Shown: piece after piece, positions 35,140 through 44,300 of the stretch
Numbering within the stretch: the stretch's first letter is position 1
How the letters are laid out: each line of letters begins with the position of its first letter
NCBI GenBank assembly: GCA_964412195.1
Contig: CAYPNP010000013.1
Location: 62,001-126,000 of the forward strand
Reading direction: 5' to 3'
Length of the DNA stretch: 64,000 nt
From: CAYPNP01 sp964412195
Lineage (GTDB): Bacteria; Acidobacteriota; JAAYUB01
The notes under the pieces: generated by a model
What the model saw: only the letters and a program-made list of their open reading frames with translations
What the model was told of the DNA's origin: nothing
Databases searched by the model: none
Position numbers and translations under genes: made by a program

Positions 35140-36309
35140 TCATCCCGCAATCATCGAGAGGAAGCTCCGCCCGTAACCCAGCCTCAGGCCGAAGATCTCC
35201 GCGGCCGTGGCACCCATGTCCGCCAGGCTGGCCCGGGTGCCCAGGGCGACCCCCGGCCGGACCCGCGGGCCGGCGCACAGGACCGGGACGTACTCCCGGC
35301 TGTGGTCCGTCGACGGGGTGGTGGGGTCGCAGCCGTGGTCGGCGGTCAGGATGAGGAGGTCGGCCTCGCCCATCGCCGCCAGCCACGCCGGGACCGCGGC
35401 GTCCAGCTCGGTCAGGGCGGCCGCGTAGCCGGCCGGGTCGTTGCGGTGGCCGTAGAGCATGTCGAAATCCACCAGGTTGACCATCACCAGGTCCCCCCGC
35501 CCGGAGCGGATCAGCCCTTCCGTGACGGCGATGCCCTCGGTGTTTCCCCTGGTGTGGACCTCCTCGCCGGTGTTCTTCCAATCGAAGATGGACGCGATCT
35601 TGCCGACGGTGACGACGGAGCGGCCGGCCGTCGCCAGGAGGCTGAACAGGTTGGGCTCCGGCGGCGGCACGGCGAAGTCCTTCCGCCGGACGGTGCGGGC
35701 GTACGCGCCGGCCGGGCCGGTGAACGGGCGGGCGATCACCCGGGCCACCCGGTGCGGTCCCTGCAGGATCTCCCGGGCGGTCCGGCACATGGCGTAGAGC
35801 CCGTCGATGGGCACCACCTCCTCATGGCAGGCGATCTGGAAGACGCTGTCGGCGGAGGTGTAGACGATGGGCTTGCCGGTGCGGACGTGCTCGTCGCCCA
35901 GCTCCTTGATGATCTCGGTACCCGACGCCGTGCAGTTGCCCAGGGTCCCCCGCCCGATGGCAGCCTCGAACGCCCCCATCACCTCCGGGGGGAAGCCGTG
36001 AGGGTAGGTGGGGAACGGCTGCTCGGTCAGGATACCGGCCAGCTCCCAGTGCCCCACCGTGGTGTCCTTGCCCTGCGAGGCGATGGCGGCCTTGCCGTAG
36101 GCGCCGACCGGCGCGGGGACCGGCGGGTGGTTGGCCAGGGGGGTGATGTTGCCGAGGCCGAGGGCCTGCAGGTTCGGCAGCTTCGCGCCGGTGGCGGCCA
36201 GGGTGTGGTCCAGGGTGTGGGCGCCGGCGTCGCCCCACCGGGCGGCGTCTGGCATCTCGCCGATGCCGACCGAGTCGGCCACGATTAGGATGACGCGTCG
36301 GAAGTTCAT
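35140..36309 (-). CDS. deoB: Phosphopentomutase DeoB
   Basis: DeoB interconverts ribose (or deoxyribose) 1-phosphate and 5-phosphate in nucleoside salvage, using two Mn2+ and a phosphorylated Thr in an alkaline-phosphatase-like fold. The 389 residues contain the metal-binding start VILIVADSVGIGEMPDA, the central SADSVFQIACHEE, VDFDMLYGHRNDP and the C-terminal TADHGCDPTTPSTDHSREY with its Asp and His ligands. Length is normal. The start overlaps the stop of the upstream amidohydrolase by four bases (ATGA), so the two form a coupled unit for nucleoside breakdown. Confidence 0.96.
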   Translation of the reverse strand: MNFRRVILIVADSVGIGEMPDAARWGDAGAHTLDHTLAATGAKLPNLQALGLGNITPLANHPPVPAPVGAYGKAAIASQGKDTTVGHWELAGILTEQPFPTYPHGFPPEVMGAFEAAIGRGTLGNCTASGTEIIKELGDEHVRTGKPIVYTSADSVFQIACHEEVVPIDGLYAMCRTAREILQGPHRVARVIARPFTGPAGAYARTVRRKDFAVPPPEPNLFSLLATAGRSVVTVGKIASIFDWKNTGEEVHTRGNTEGIAVTEGLIRSGRGDLVMVNLVDFDMLYGHRNDPAGYAAALTELDAAVPAWLAAMGEADLLILTADHGCDPTTPSTDHSREYVPVLCAGPRVRPGVALGTRASLADMGATAAEIFGLRLGYGRSFLSMIAG

Positions 36310-37703
36310 GGCTGCTCCGCAACGATTCCCCGGATCCGGCCCCGGTAGTCGTCCAGGATGCGCGCGAGCCGGCGCTCGTCCAGGGTCAGCAACCGGCGCT
36401 CCTTCATCAGCCAGCGGCCGGCGACCATGGTCGACTCCACCGCCTCGCCGTGGGCCACGTAGACCAGGTGCGAATAGACATTGTAGACGGGCCCGTACGT
36501 CGGCCCCGACAGGTCCAAGACGATCAGGTCCGCTTGCTTGCCCGGCTCCAGCGTGCCGACCGCGGCCCCGGCGCCGACGGCCCGGGCGCCTTCCGACGTG
36601 GCCATGCGCACCACGTCGAGGGCCGGCATGGCCGCCGCATCGTTTTCCCGGACCTTGTGGATCTTCGCCGCGAGGTCCATGGCGTGGAAGAGGTCCTGCC
36701 GGTTGTTGCTCACCGGCCCGTCGGTACCCAGCCCGACTGGGATGCCCCGCCGGCGCATCGCGGTGACCGGGGCCAGCCCGGAGGCCAGCTTCAGGTTGCT
36801 GTCGGGATTGTGGGCCACGGCCGTCCCCGTCCGCTGCAGGATGTCCAGGTCGGACTCGGTCAGCTGCACGCAGTGGGCGGCCAGGACGTTCTTTCCCAGC
36901 GCGCCGAGCTCTGCCGCGTGGGCCACCGGGGTCTTGCCGTAGCGGCCCTGTACGTCGGCCACCTCACCGGCGCTCTCCGAAAGGTGGGTGGTCAGCAGGA
37001 CGCCGTATTTTCGGGCCAGTTCCACGGCGCTCCGCACCGTTTCCGGCGAGCAAGTATACGTGGAGTGGGGCGCCGGGATGACCTTCACCAGCGGGTCGGC
37101 GGACCACTTCTGCAGGCACTTCTCGGTGTAGGCCAGCGACTCGGCCGGCGTGGCGAAGTCCGGCGCCTTGAAGTCGATCATGGTCTGGCCGAGCCAGCCG
37201 CGCAGCCCGGCCTCCCGGACCGCCCGGGCCACCTCGTCCTCGAAGTAGTACATGTCGACCACTGACGTGGTGCCCCGCCGGATCAGCTCGGCGCAGCCCA
37301 CCAGCGTCGCGTCGTGGACGTAGCGGGCATCCACCACCCGGGCCTCCAGGGGGAAGATGTATTTCCGCAGCCAGGTCATCAGCTCCATGTCGTCGGCCAG
37401 GCCCCGCATGAGGCACATGGCGATGTGGTCGTGCGTGTTGACCAGGCCGGGCATCACCCAGCGGTCCCCGGCGCGGCAGGTCTGCCGGGCGCTCCAGGCG
37501 GCGCGCACCTCCGCTTCCGGGCCCACGGCGGTGATCCGCCCGCCGCGGACGGCCACAGCCCCCGGCTCGTAGACGTGCAGGGCATCATCCATGGTCACCA
37601 CGTGGGCGGCCGTCACGATCAGGTCCGCCTTCTGCCGGTCCTCCGCCGGGACCGCCGCGGCCAGGAATAACAGGAATCCCAACAGAACCGGGCCTCGCCT
37701 CAT
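36306..37703 (-). CDS. Exported amidohydrolase, MTA/SAH (adenosine) deaminase family
   Basis: The 465-residue protein belongs to the MtaD/SsnA/TrzN-type amidohydrolases, which deaminate 5'-methylthioadenosine, S-adenosylhomocysteine or related purines. Visible elements are VMPGLVNTHDHIAMCLMRGL (HxH metal ligands, about residue 90), TTHLSESAGEV (His), VLAAHCVQL (His) and VGLGTDGPVSNN (Asp). Unlike typical cytoplasmic members it starts with what looks like a cleavable signal peptide (PVLLGFLLFLAAAVPAED), implying action in the periplasm. It is coupled by a four-base overlap to deoB, whose substrate comes from nucleoside cleavage. Exact substrate is open. Confidence 0.85.
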   Translation of the reverse strand: MRRGPVLLGFLLFLAAAVPAEDRQKADLIVTAAHVVTMDDALHVYEPGAVAVRGGRITAVGPEAEVRAAWSARQTCRAGDRWVMPGLVNTHDHIAMCLMRGLADDMELMTWLRKYIFPLEARVVDARYVHDATLVGCAELIRRGTTSVVDMYYFEDEVARAVREAGLRGWLGQTMIDFKAPDFATPAESLAYTEKCLQKWSADPLVKVIPAPHSTYTCSPETVRSAVELARKYGVLLTTHLSESAGEVADVQGRYGKTPVAHAAELGALGKNVLAAHCVQLTESDLDILQRTGTAVAHNPDSNLKLASGLAPVTAMRRRGIPVGLGTDGPVSNNRQDLFHAMDLAAKIHKVRENDAAAMPALDVVRMATSEGARAVGAGAAVGTLEPGKQADLIVLDLSGPTYGPVYNVYSHLVYVAHGEAVESTMVAGRWLMKERRLLTLDERRLARILDDYRGRIRGIVAEQP

Positions 37704-37825
37704 GGTTTTTCCTCACTTTCTCGAGGGCAATCGAAATCCCCGGACCACCGATTGCGTCTAACGTCCTTGCACATCGTTCGATGGCCGTCTTATTCTAAGC
37801 CGAAGACCGGCTGGAGGAAAGTGCC

Positions 37826-38644
37826 TTGAGTCGAAATCGCGTCATCGCCGCCGTTCTGATTGTCCTGGCCCTGTTCGTCCTGTCGCGCATCACCGGACCC
37901 AACTTCAGATACCGCGTCGAGACATCCGGCGACGGTTTCGCCCTGTCGCACAAGGCGCCCCGCACCAGCGAGGGCACCGGCCCCGCCAAACTGGACCTCG
38001 AGGTCAGCGGCGACACCTCGTCCATCGCCTCGCTGGACCTGGTCGGCCACCCGATGAACGCTCCCGAGAAGGAGGAGACCTTTGCTCCATCCTCCATCAC
38101 CGGGCCGGCCGGCGGTCCGCGGGTGTATCATTTCGAGGTCCCGTTCCACCGCTGGGCCACGAAATACCTTTACGTGTTCCAGGCGCGCATGCTGAACGGA
38201 CAAATCGTCCCGCTGGATCGGAAGGGGACGCCGATGGTGGTCCGATTCCGCGGCGAGGTCCCGCTGTTCTCGCTGGGGCTCCACATTCTGGGCATGTTCG
38301 GCGGCTTCCTGCTGATGGTGCTGGGCGCCTTCGCCGCCGCGGACTTCCTGCGCGGCCGCGGCGGGGCGGGGCCAGTCCTGCGCCTGGGCGGCTGGGGCTG
38401 GGCGGTCTTCGCCATCGGCGGGCTCCCCCTGGGCTTCCTGATGAACTGGTATGCATTCCGCACCATCTGGGAAGCCTGGCCGTTCGGCGCCGACGTCACG
38501 GACAACAAGACCCAGGTCGCCCTCGTCGTGTACGGCCTGGGGCTGCTGGCCTTCCTCTGGAAGAAGAACCGGGCGGCCGCATGGCTCGTGCTGGCGGGCA
38601 CGGTCGTGGCCTTCGCCGTCTTCCTCGTCCCCCACAGCATCTGA
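37826..38644 (+). CDS. Membrane protein of unknown function
   Basis: The 272 residues hold an N-terminal membrane helix (VIAAVLIVLALFVLS), a soluble beta-rich extracytoplasmic domain of about 120 residues, and three or four further helices (LGLHILGMFGGFLLMVLGAF, WAVFAIGGLPLGFLM, VALVVYGLGLLAFLW, AWLVLAGTVVAFAVFLV). I do not recognise the family. The start codon is TTG at 37826, supported by GGAGGA seven bases upstream. It stands alone. Confidence 0.7.
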   Translation: MSRNRVIAAVLIVLALFVLSRITGPNFRYRVETSGDGFALSHKAPRTSEGTGPAKLDLEVSGDTSSIASLDLVGHPMNAPEKEETFAPSSITGPAGGPRVYHFEVPFHRWATKYLYVFQARMLNGQIVPLDRKGTPMVVRFRGEVPLFSLGLHILGMFGGFLLMVLGAFAAADFLRGRGGAGPVLRLGGWGWAVFAIGGLPLGFLMNWYAFRTIWEAWPFGADVTDNKTQVALVVYGLGLLAFLWKKNRAAAWLVLAGTVVAFAVFLVPHSI

Positions 38645-38756
38645 TCCCGGCCGCCGGCGCGCCGGGCGTTCCCTCTCCGCCGGGGACCGCGGAAAATTCA
38701 TTAGCCCCGCTGGGGAGAGTATGCTACAGTAACAGCGTAGAAACAGGCGGCGGAGC

Positions 38757-40316
38757 ATGGAACGCAAGAACGTTCTCGCTACCAAACTGGCTGAAATCGT
38801 CACAGGGGCAATCGGAAAGAACTCCCACTGCCGTCTCGTTTTTTCCAACCAGGACTCTAAAAAGGTCTTCGACTTCTCCGACGGCATGATCGTGAACCTG
38901 GACAGCACCGAGGTCACCGAGAAGTACGCCGCCCTCCTGCTCATGTCCAAGCTCATCGACCAGGACGAGCTCCGCCAGGCCGCCAAACCGGACCGCCGGA
39001 GCTGGGAGGTCGACGAGGAGCTCATCGAGAGGAAAAGCCTCTCCCCCGAACAGACGAAGAAACTCTTCTCCCTGCAGCTCTCCCGCATCACCCACTCGCT
39101 CCTGGAGTGGCCCTCGATCAACTTCAAGGTCAGCGTCACGGACACCGGCCCCTCCGAGCGCCGGAAGAAAAACCTGTACGTGGAGGAGCTGCTGCTCCAC
39201 CTGTACCGGACGGCCATCGACGCCGAGGTGCTCGCTCGCATCGAGAGCCAGAAGGACTACCAGTTCCAATTCGACGCCGAGCGGCTGCCCGTGCTGCTCA
39301 CCCTGCCCCTCAATTCCCAGGAGGGGTACGTGCTCAGCCGGATCAAGGGCCGCCTGACGCCTTCCGAGGTGGCCGAATCCGGGCCCGTCTCGTTCGAGAA
39401 GGTCCTCGACACCCTGGTCATCTTCACCCGCCTCGGTTTTCTCCAGTGCCTGCCGGACCCGTCCCGGAGGACGGCCACCGGCCTCCTGCCGAAAATCGAC
39501 ATCCCGAAACCCGAAGCCGCGCCCCCGCCGCCCGCGTCCGGCTCACCCCAGGCCGCCTCGGCGGCGGAGGCTGCCGTTGAGCTGAAGCGGATGCTGGACG
39601 AGTTCCGCTCCCTCCGCGAAGAACTGGAGGGGAAGGACTACTATGATATCCTCGAGGTGACGCGGGAGGATTTCTCCGCCAGCCAGCTGAAGACCAATTA
39701 CTACGCGTTCGCCAAGAAATACCACCCCGACAAGTTCCGCAAGTACGGTTCCGATGTGCTCAACGACACCCTCGAACACATCCTGAACCTCATGAACACC
39801 GCCTACGACACCCTCAAGGATCCGGCCCTGCGGGAGGAGTACGACCGGAACCTCAACACCGGAACGCTGAAGTCGCCCGCCGGCGGGCCCTCGGCCCAGC
39901 AGGTCCGGGTCAACATGGACCAGATCGCCACCGACAACTTCGTCCAGGGCAAGAGCCTGATCCAGGTCCAGAAATACGCCGAGGCCGTCTCCTTCCTGAA
40001 GCGGGCCGTCCAGATCAAGCCCGAAAACGCCGATTTTCTCGCGTATCTCGGCTACGCCATGTCGAAGATCCCGCAATACCGGCGGGAGTCGGAGAAGCAC
40101 TTCCTCCGCTCCATCGAGATCAACCCGATGAACACCAACACCTACATCCACCTGGGCCGGATGTACAAGGAAGTCCGGATGTTCGCCAAGGCCCTGGAAG
40201 CCTTCCAGAACGTCCTGCGGTGGGATCCCGAAAACAAGATCGCCCTCGCCGAGATCGAAGAACTCGGCGGCTCGAAAAAGTCCAAAGGTTTCCTGGGCAA
40301 TCTCTTCAAGAAGTAA
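38757..40316 (+). CDS. J-domain co-chaperone-like protein with DUF4388/PATAN-type N-terminus and TPR tail
   Basis: The 519-residue soluble protein has three parts. Residues 1-225 look like the DUF4388/PATAN-type module found in signalling proteins (VFSNQDSKKVFDFSDGMIV, LSRIKGRLTPSEVAES). A J domain follows at about 295-363 (DYYDILEV, FAKKYHPDKFRKYG with the essential HPD, and YDTLKDPALREEYDR). The C-terminus has tandem TPR units at about 390-500 (AVSFLKRAVQIKPENADFLA, YIHLGRMYKEVRMFAKAL). The HPD motif means it can stimulate a DnaK-type ATPase; the rest suggests a dedicated client or gliding/development role, as in myxobacterial relatives, but that is inference. Confidence 0.8.
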   Translation: MERKNVLATKLAEIVTGAIGKNSHCRLVFSNQDSKKVFDFSDGMIVNLDSTEVTEKYAALLLMSKLIDQDELRQAAKPDRRSWEVDEELIERKSLSPEQTKKLFSLQLSRITHSLLEWPSINFKVSVTDTGPSERRKKNLYVEELLLHLYRTAIDAEVLARIESQKDYQFQFDAERLPVLLTLPLNSQEGYVLSRIKGRLTPSEVAESGPVSFEKVLDTLVIFTRLGFLQCLPDPSRRTATGLLPKIDIPKPEAAPPPPASGSPQAASAAEAAVELKRMLDEFRSLREELEGKDYYDILEVTREDFSASQLKTNYYAFAKKYHPDKFRKYGSDVLNDTLEHILNLMNTAYDTLKDPALREEYDRNLNTGTLKSPAGGPSAQQVRVNMDQIATDNFVQGKSLIQVQKYAEAVSFLKRAVQIKPENADFLAYLGYAMSKIPQYRRESEKHFLRSIEINPMNTNTYIHLGRMYKEVRMFAKALEAFQNVLRWDPENKIALAEIEELGGSKKSKGFLGNLFKK

Positions 40317-40380
40317 GCCCCGCAAGCTTCTCCCCACGTCACAAAAAAATTCCGATTTCTTGATTTTTTTTATTTTTTCC

Positions 40381-40409
40381 TTGAACTGGTCGATTTTTTG
40401 GGCTATTAA
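40381..40409 (+). promoter_or_regulatory. Sigma70-like promoter of the response regulator-HU unit
   Basis: TTGAAC (40381-40386), 17 bases, TATTAA (40404-40409), within a T-rich stretch 29 bases before the ATG. The T-rich run at 40360-40380 may also help end the upstream transcript. Confidence 0.45.
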
Positions 40410-40437
40410 GGGTTCAATGCTGTGAAGAAGCCCGTCA

Positions 40438-41175
40438 ATGGCAGATATGGCGAAGAAGGACCTTAGAATTTTCATACTGGACGACGATGTAGAGATCACC
40501 CGATCCGTCTCCGCCTACTTGGAGCAGCTCGGTTACATCGTCAAGGCGATCAACTCGCCGGAGTCCTGCCTCGAAATCCTTCAAGATTTCAAGCCGGACC
40601 TGGTCATCCTCGACATCATCCTGCCCGAGATCAACGGCATCGAGCTCTGCCAGATGATCCGGCGCCTGCCGACCTACTACCCCATCATCATGCTGACTTC
40701 CAAGGCCGACGTGGTGGACAAGGTGGTGGGCCTGGAGGTCGGCGCCGACGATTACGTCCCGAAGCCGTTCAGCCTGCGCGAACTGGAGGCGCGGATCAAG
40801 GCCGTCCTGCGCCGCCAGTTGCTGGAGAAGAAGGCGCACGACGAAGCGGTCCAACAGACGGTCATCCAGCAGGGCGACATCCTGATGGACCTGAAGAACC
40901 GGTTCCTGAAGATCGGCGCCCGCAAGGTCGACCTGACCCCCAAGGAGTTCGAGCTGATGAAGCTCTTCCTCCAGAATCCCGGCAAAGCCTACAGCCGCGA
41001 CGAATTGCTGGAAAAGGTGTGGGGCGTGTCCTACAAGGGCTACCACCGCACCATCGACTCCCACATCAACCGCCTTCGTTTGAAGATCGAATCCAATCCC
41101 AACCACCCCGAGATCGTGATCACCGTCTGGGGAGTTGGGTACAAGTTCAACGAAGATTACGAGTCCAAACCCTAA
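40438..41175 (+). CDS. OmpR/PhoB-family response regulator
   Basis: The 245-residue protein has a receiver domain (IFILDDDVEITRS with the acidic pocket, LVILDIILPEINGIE with the phosphoacceptor Asp near 58, MLTSKADV with the conserved Thr-Ser, and YVPKPFSLRELE with Lys). It is followed by a winged-helix DNA-binding domain (VDLTPKEFELMKLFLQNPG, GYHRTIDSHINRLRLKIE, WGVGYKF). No sensor kinase is adjacent, so its partner is elsewhere. It lies 17 bases before the HU gene, and the two are probably co-transcribed, an unusual pairing. Confidence 0.95.
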   Translation: MADMAKKDLRIFILDDDVEITRSVSAYLEQLGYIVKAINSPESCLEILQDFKPDLVILDIILPEINGIELCQMIRRLPTYYPIIMLTSKADVVDKVVGLEVGADDYVPKPFSLRELEARIKAVLRRQLLEKKAHDEAVQQTVIQQGDILMDLKNRFLKIGARKVDLTPKEFELMKLFLQNPGKAYSRDELLEKVWGVSYKGYHRTIDSHINRLRLKIESNPNHPEIVITVWGVGYKFNEDYESKP

Positions 41176-41192
41176 ACTCTCAGGAGGAGTGT

Positions 41193-41462
41193 ATGAACAA
41201 AGCAGATCTGATCAAGAAGATGGCGGCGGACGCCGGCATCACCCAGGGCGCGGCCAACAAGGCCTTCAACACCCTGGTCGAAGGGATCACCAAGTCCCTG
41301 TCCAAGGGTCACCGTGTGACCATCGTCGGCTTCGGCACCTTCAGCGTGACCAAGCGGAAGGCCCGCGTCGGGCGCAATCCCAAGACCGGCGCCCCGCTGA
41401 AGATCGCCGCCCGGACCGTGCCGAAGTTCACCCCCGGCAAGGCCCTGAAGGACCGCGTGTAA
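41193..41462 (+). CDS. hup: DNA-binding protein HU
   Basis: HU is a small dimeric nucleoid protein that bends DNA. The 89 residues have the canonical start MNKADLIKKMAADAGITQG, the VTIVGFGTFSVTKRKARVGR turn and the arm region RNPKTGAPLKI with the Pro that intercalates, ending in FTPGKALKDRV. AGGAGGAG is well placed before the ATG. A strong intrinsic terminator follows 28 bases after the stop. Confidence 0.97.
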   Translation: MNKADLIKKMAADAGITQGAANKAFNTLVEGITKSLSKGHRVTIVGFGTFSVTKRKARVGRNPKTGAPLKIAARTVPKFTPGKALKDRV

Positions 41463-41490
41463 CGGCGGATCCAAGCCAGAACAAGGAAAA

Positions 41491-41517
41491 GGCCCCGCGC
41501 ATGCGGGGCCTTTTTTT
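41491..41517 (+). terminator. Intrinsic terminator after HU
   Basis: GGCCCCGC-GCAT-GCGGGGCC followed by seven T residues: a textbook rho-independent terminator. Confidence 0.95.
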
Positions 41518-41553
41518 ATTCCTCTGCCTCGGTCGCGGCGATGGCCGCGAATC

Positions 41554-42669
41554 TCAGACCGACATCGGCATCACGATGTACTTGTAGGTGTAATCCAATT
41601 CCCCCACCGGCCGGAAGAGGCCCGCGTACTCATCATTGGTGAATTCAAAGATCACGTCGGGTGTCTCGGCCACGGCCAGGAATTCCAGCAGGTACTGGCA
41701 GTTGAACCCCATCTCCACCTTTTCCCCCTGGTATTCGACCTCGAGGGTCTCCTCCGCCTCGCCCTTCTTGACGTTCTCCGAGCGGAGGAGCATGCGGCCG
41801 TCCTCCAGCCGGAAGACAATCCGCTTGGACACCTCGTCGGCCATGACGTTGAGGCGATTGATGATGGACCGCAGCTCGGCGGTCTTCAGCTGCAGCCGGT
41901 TGTGCAGGTTGCGCGGAATGACCAGTTCGTAATTGGGGAACTGGCCGGCCAGCAGGCGGGACACCATCAGGCGGTTGTCAATCTTGAAGTACAGGTGATT
42001 CTCGTCGTGGGCGAAATGGACGACCAAGTGGTCCTTCTGCAGGATCTTGGACAGCTCCGACACCGTCTTCTTCGGGATCAGGATCTTGATCTCGTTCTCG
42101 AGGTCCTCGAAGGCCTTGGTCGATTCGACGTAGGCCATCCGGTGGCCGTCGGTGGAAACCATCTTGATGAAGTTCTTGTTGATGATCAGGAGGATCCCGC
42201 TCAGCGTGAAGCGGACCTGCTCCTGGGTGATGGAAAAGATGGTCATCTGGATCATCTTCCGAAGGATGTCGCCGGGGATCTCGATATAGCGGCCATCGAA
42301 ACCGGAGATGGTCGGGAAGGTATCCACGGGCAGGCAGACGATGCGCGACCGGGAGCGCCCGAACGACACGATCACCCGCTCCGAATCCTCGCTGCGGATC
42401 TCGATCTCGGCGTTCTCCGGCATGAACCGGATCATATCGGTCAACTCCCTCGCCGGCAGGGCGAGCGCGCCGGGTTTCTCGATCACCGCCGGGCAGGTGG
42501 TCTTGATGCTGACGGTCAGGTCGCTGCCGGCGAGCACCAGGTTCTGCGACTCCCCGCGGGCGTCCACCAGCACGTGCGAGAGGATGGGAAGTTTGGTGCT
42601 TTTCTCGACGATGGAGGTGATATGGCTGAGTTCCGACAGCAGGTCGTTGCGTTTGACAGTGACCTTCAT
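41554..42669 (-). CDS. dnaN: DNA polymerase III sliding clamp (beta subunit)
   Basis: DnaN forms the ring that tethers the replicative polymerase. The 371 residues show the three-fold clamp layout with MKVTVKRNDLLSELSHI at the start, ILLIINKNFIKMVSTDGHRMAY in domain 2 and LEFLAVAETPDVIFEFTNDE near the end, closing with the conserved YIVMPMSV. ATG 42669 has AAGGAG seven bases upstream; a TTG two codons earlier is not needed. It follows dnaA on the same strand after about 300 bases, the usual bacterial order. Confidence 0.97.
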   Translation of the reverse strand: MKVTVKRNDLLSELSHITSIVEKSTKLPILSHVLVDARGESQNLVLAGSDLTVSIKTTCPAVIEKPGALALPARELTDMIRFMPENAEIEIRSEDSERVIVSFGRSRSRIVCLPVDTFPTISGFDGRYIEIPGDILRKMIQMTIFSITQEQVRFTLSGILLIINKNFIKMVSTDGHRMAYVESTKAFEDLENEIKILIPKKTVSELSKILQKDHLVVHFAHDENHLYFKIDNRLMVSRLLAGQFPNYELVIPRNLHNRLQLKTAELRSIINRLNVMADEVSKRIVFRLEDGRMLLRSENVKKGEAEETLEVEYQGEKVEMGFNCQYLLEFLAVAETPDVIFEFTNDEYAGLFRPVGELDYTYKYIVMPMSV

Positions 42670-42974
42670 GAGCAACTCCTTCTATATGGATCCATTCTGT
42701 ATATCAGACATCGTGAATCGTCGTAATAGTATTGCCTGTGGACACTGATGATAAGAAGCGTATTCATTGTAGCATGAGGCAGTTGATTTGTGCAGAAAAA
42801 TGTTGAAAAGCGGGCCGCCGCCGAGGGCGGCGGTGGGACCCGTGGAGGCGACCGGGAATTTTCCGCACACTCCCACAACTGTCCCACAGAGGGATCACAG
42901 GGGACTCACACGGGACTGTGGAAAACCGGGCGGGCGGACTAAGCGGGCGGGCGGAAGAAGGAAGGGGAGCGGGC
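42670..42974. promoter_or_regulatory. dnaA-dnaN intergenic region
   Basis: No gene is visible in 305 bases. The half near dnaN is AT-rich and probably carries the dnaN promoter. The half near dnaA contains several CCACA/TGTGG words, including TGTGGAAAA near 42916, a weak DnaA-box match. It could be part of the origin, but no perfect box is present. Confidence 0.4.
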
Positions 42975-44300
42975 TCATTCCACAAGGCTGATGAGGCGGT
43001 TCAGGGTGGACCGCAGCTCGGGATCCAGCGCCTTCTTCTTTTCGATCTTGTCGATCGCGTAGAGGACCGTGGTGTGGTGCTTGCCGCCGAACTCCTTGCC
43101 GATCTTCGGCAGGGAGGCGCCGGTCAGCTGCTTGCAGAGGTACATGGCGATCTGGCGCGGTTCGGTGATGGCGTGGGAGTTGTTCTTGGAGATCAGCTCG
43201 GAGACCTTGATCTTGTAAAAGTCCGCCACCACCTTCTGAACGCGGGAGACGGTGATGATCCGGGACTCGGGGGGGCGGATGTTGGTCAGGACCTTCTTGG
43301 CCAGGTTCAGGTCGAGGTTCTCGCCGGTCAGGGAGGAGTAGGCGATGAGCCGGATCAGGGAGCCCTCCAGCTCGCGGATGTTCTTCCGGACGTTGGTCGC
43401 GATATAATCCAGCACGTCCTTGGGCACGTTGACGCTTTCCGCCTCCGCTTTCTTGTGCAGGATGGCGATGCGGGTCTCCAGCTCGGGCGGCTTGATGTCG
43501 GCGATCAGTCCCCATTCGAAGCGGGAGTGCAGGCGCTCCTCGATATTCGGGATTTCCTGGGGCGGGCAGTCACTGCTGATGACGATCTGTTTCTGGGAGT
43601 CGTAGAGGGCGTTAAAGGTGTGGAAGAACTCCTCTTGCGTCCGTTCCTTGCCGGACAGGAATTGGATGTCGTCCACCAGGAGCACGTCGATGTTCCGGTA
43701 CTTCTCGCGGAACTGGAGCATCTTGTCGTACCGGATGCAGTTGATCAGCTCGTTGGTGAAGCGCTCCGAAGACATGTAGACCAGCTTGATCCGGGGATTC
43801 CGTTTCAGGATGGCATGGCCGATGGCGTGCAGGAGGTGCGTCTTGCCGAGCCCCACCCCGCCGTAGATATAGAGGGGATTGTAGGCGGTGGACGGCTGGT
43901 CGGCCACGGCCCGGGCGGCGGCGTGGGAGAACCGGTTTGAGTCCCCGACGACGAAGCTCTCGAACCGGTAGCGCGGATTGAGGCGCACGCCGCCCCAGAA
44001 GGGCTGGTTGTCGTCCGCGACAGGCAGCGTCTTCTCCGGTTTGAGGTACCCGTTGGAGTCTTTGGCGCTCTCGACAATGAACTTGAGCCGGAAACGGTCC
44101 AGGTTCAGGGACTGCTGGATGGATTGGAGGAGGTCGGAAAAGTTCTCGGTGATCCAGTCCTTGTAGTACTTGTTGGGGACCCGGACGATGATCTCCTCGC
44201 TGGTTTTCTTGTCCAGCTGGGTACGCTCGAACCAGGTCTCGAAGCACTCGGCCGAGACCTCCCCCTTCACCTTCACCAAGATCTGTTTCCAGCAATCCAT
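42975..44300 (-). CDS. dnaA: Chromosomal replication initiator DnaA
   Basis: The 441-residue ATPase melts the origin and loads the helicase. Domain I is at the N-terminus (CFETWFERTQLDKK). The AAA+ domain III has Walker A YGGVGLGKTHLLHAIGH and Walker B VLLVDDIQFLSGK. Domain IV has the DnaA signature EFGGKHHTTVLYAIDKIE that reads DnaA boxes. Length and order are normal. The gene starts 28 bases from a TTACCCACA site, suggesting autoregulation by DnaA. Confidence 0.98.
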   Translation of the reverse strand: MDCWKQILVKVKGEVSAECFETWFERTQLDKKTSEEIIVRVPNKYYKDWITENFSDLLQSIQQSLNLDRFRLKFIVESAKDSNGYLKPEKTLPVADDNQPFWGGVRLNPRYRFESFVVGDSNRFSHAAARAVADQPSTAYNPLYIYGGVGLGKTHLLHAIGHAILKRNPRIKLVYMSSERFTNELINCIRYDKMLQFREKYRNIDVLLVDDIQFLSGKERTQEEFFHTFNALYDSQKQIVISSDCPPQEIPNIEERLHSRFEWGLIADIKPPELETRIAILHKKAEAESVNVPKDVLDYIATNVRKNIRELEGSLIRLIAYSSLTGENLDLNLAKKVLTNIRPPESRIITVSRVQKVVADFYKIKVSELISKNNSHAITEPRQIAMYLCKQLTGASLPKIGKEFGGKHHTTVLYAIDKIEKKKALDPELRSTLNRLISLVE

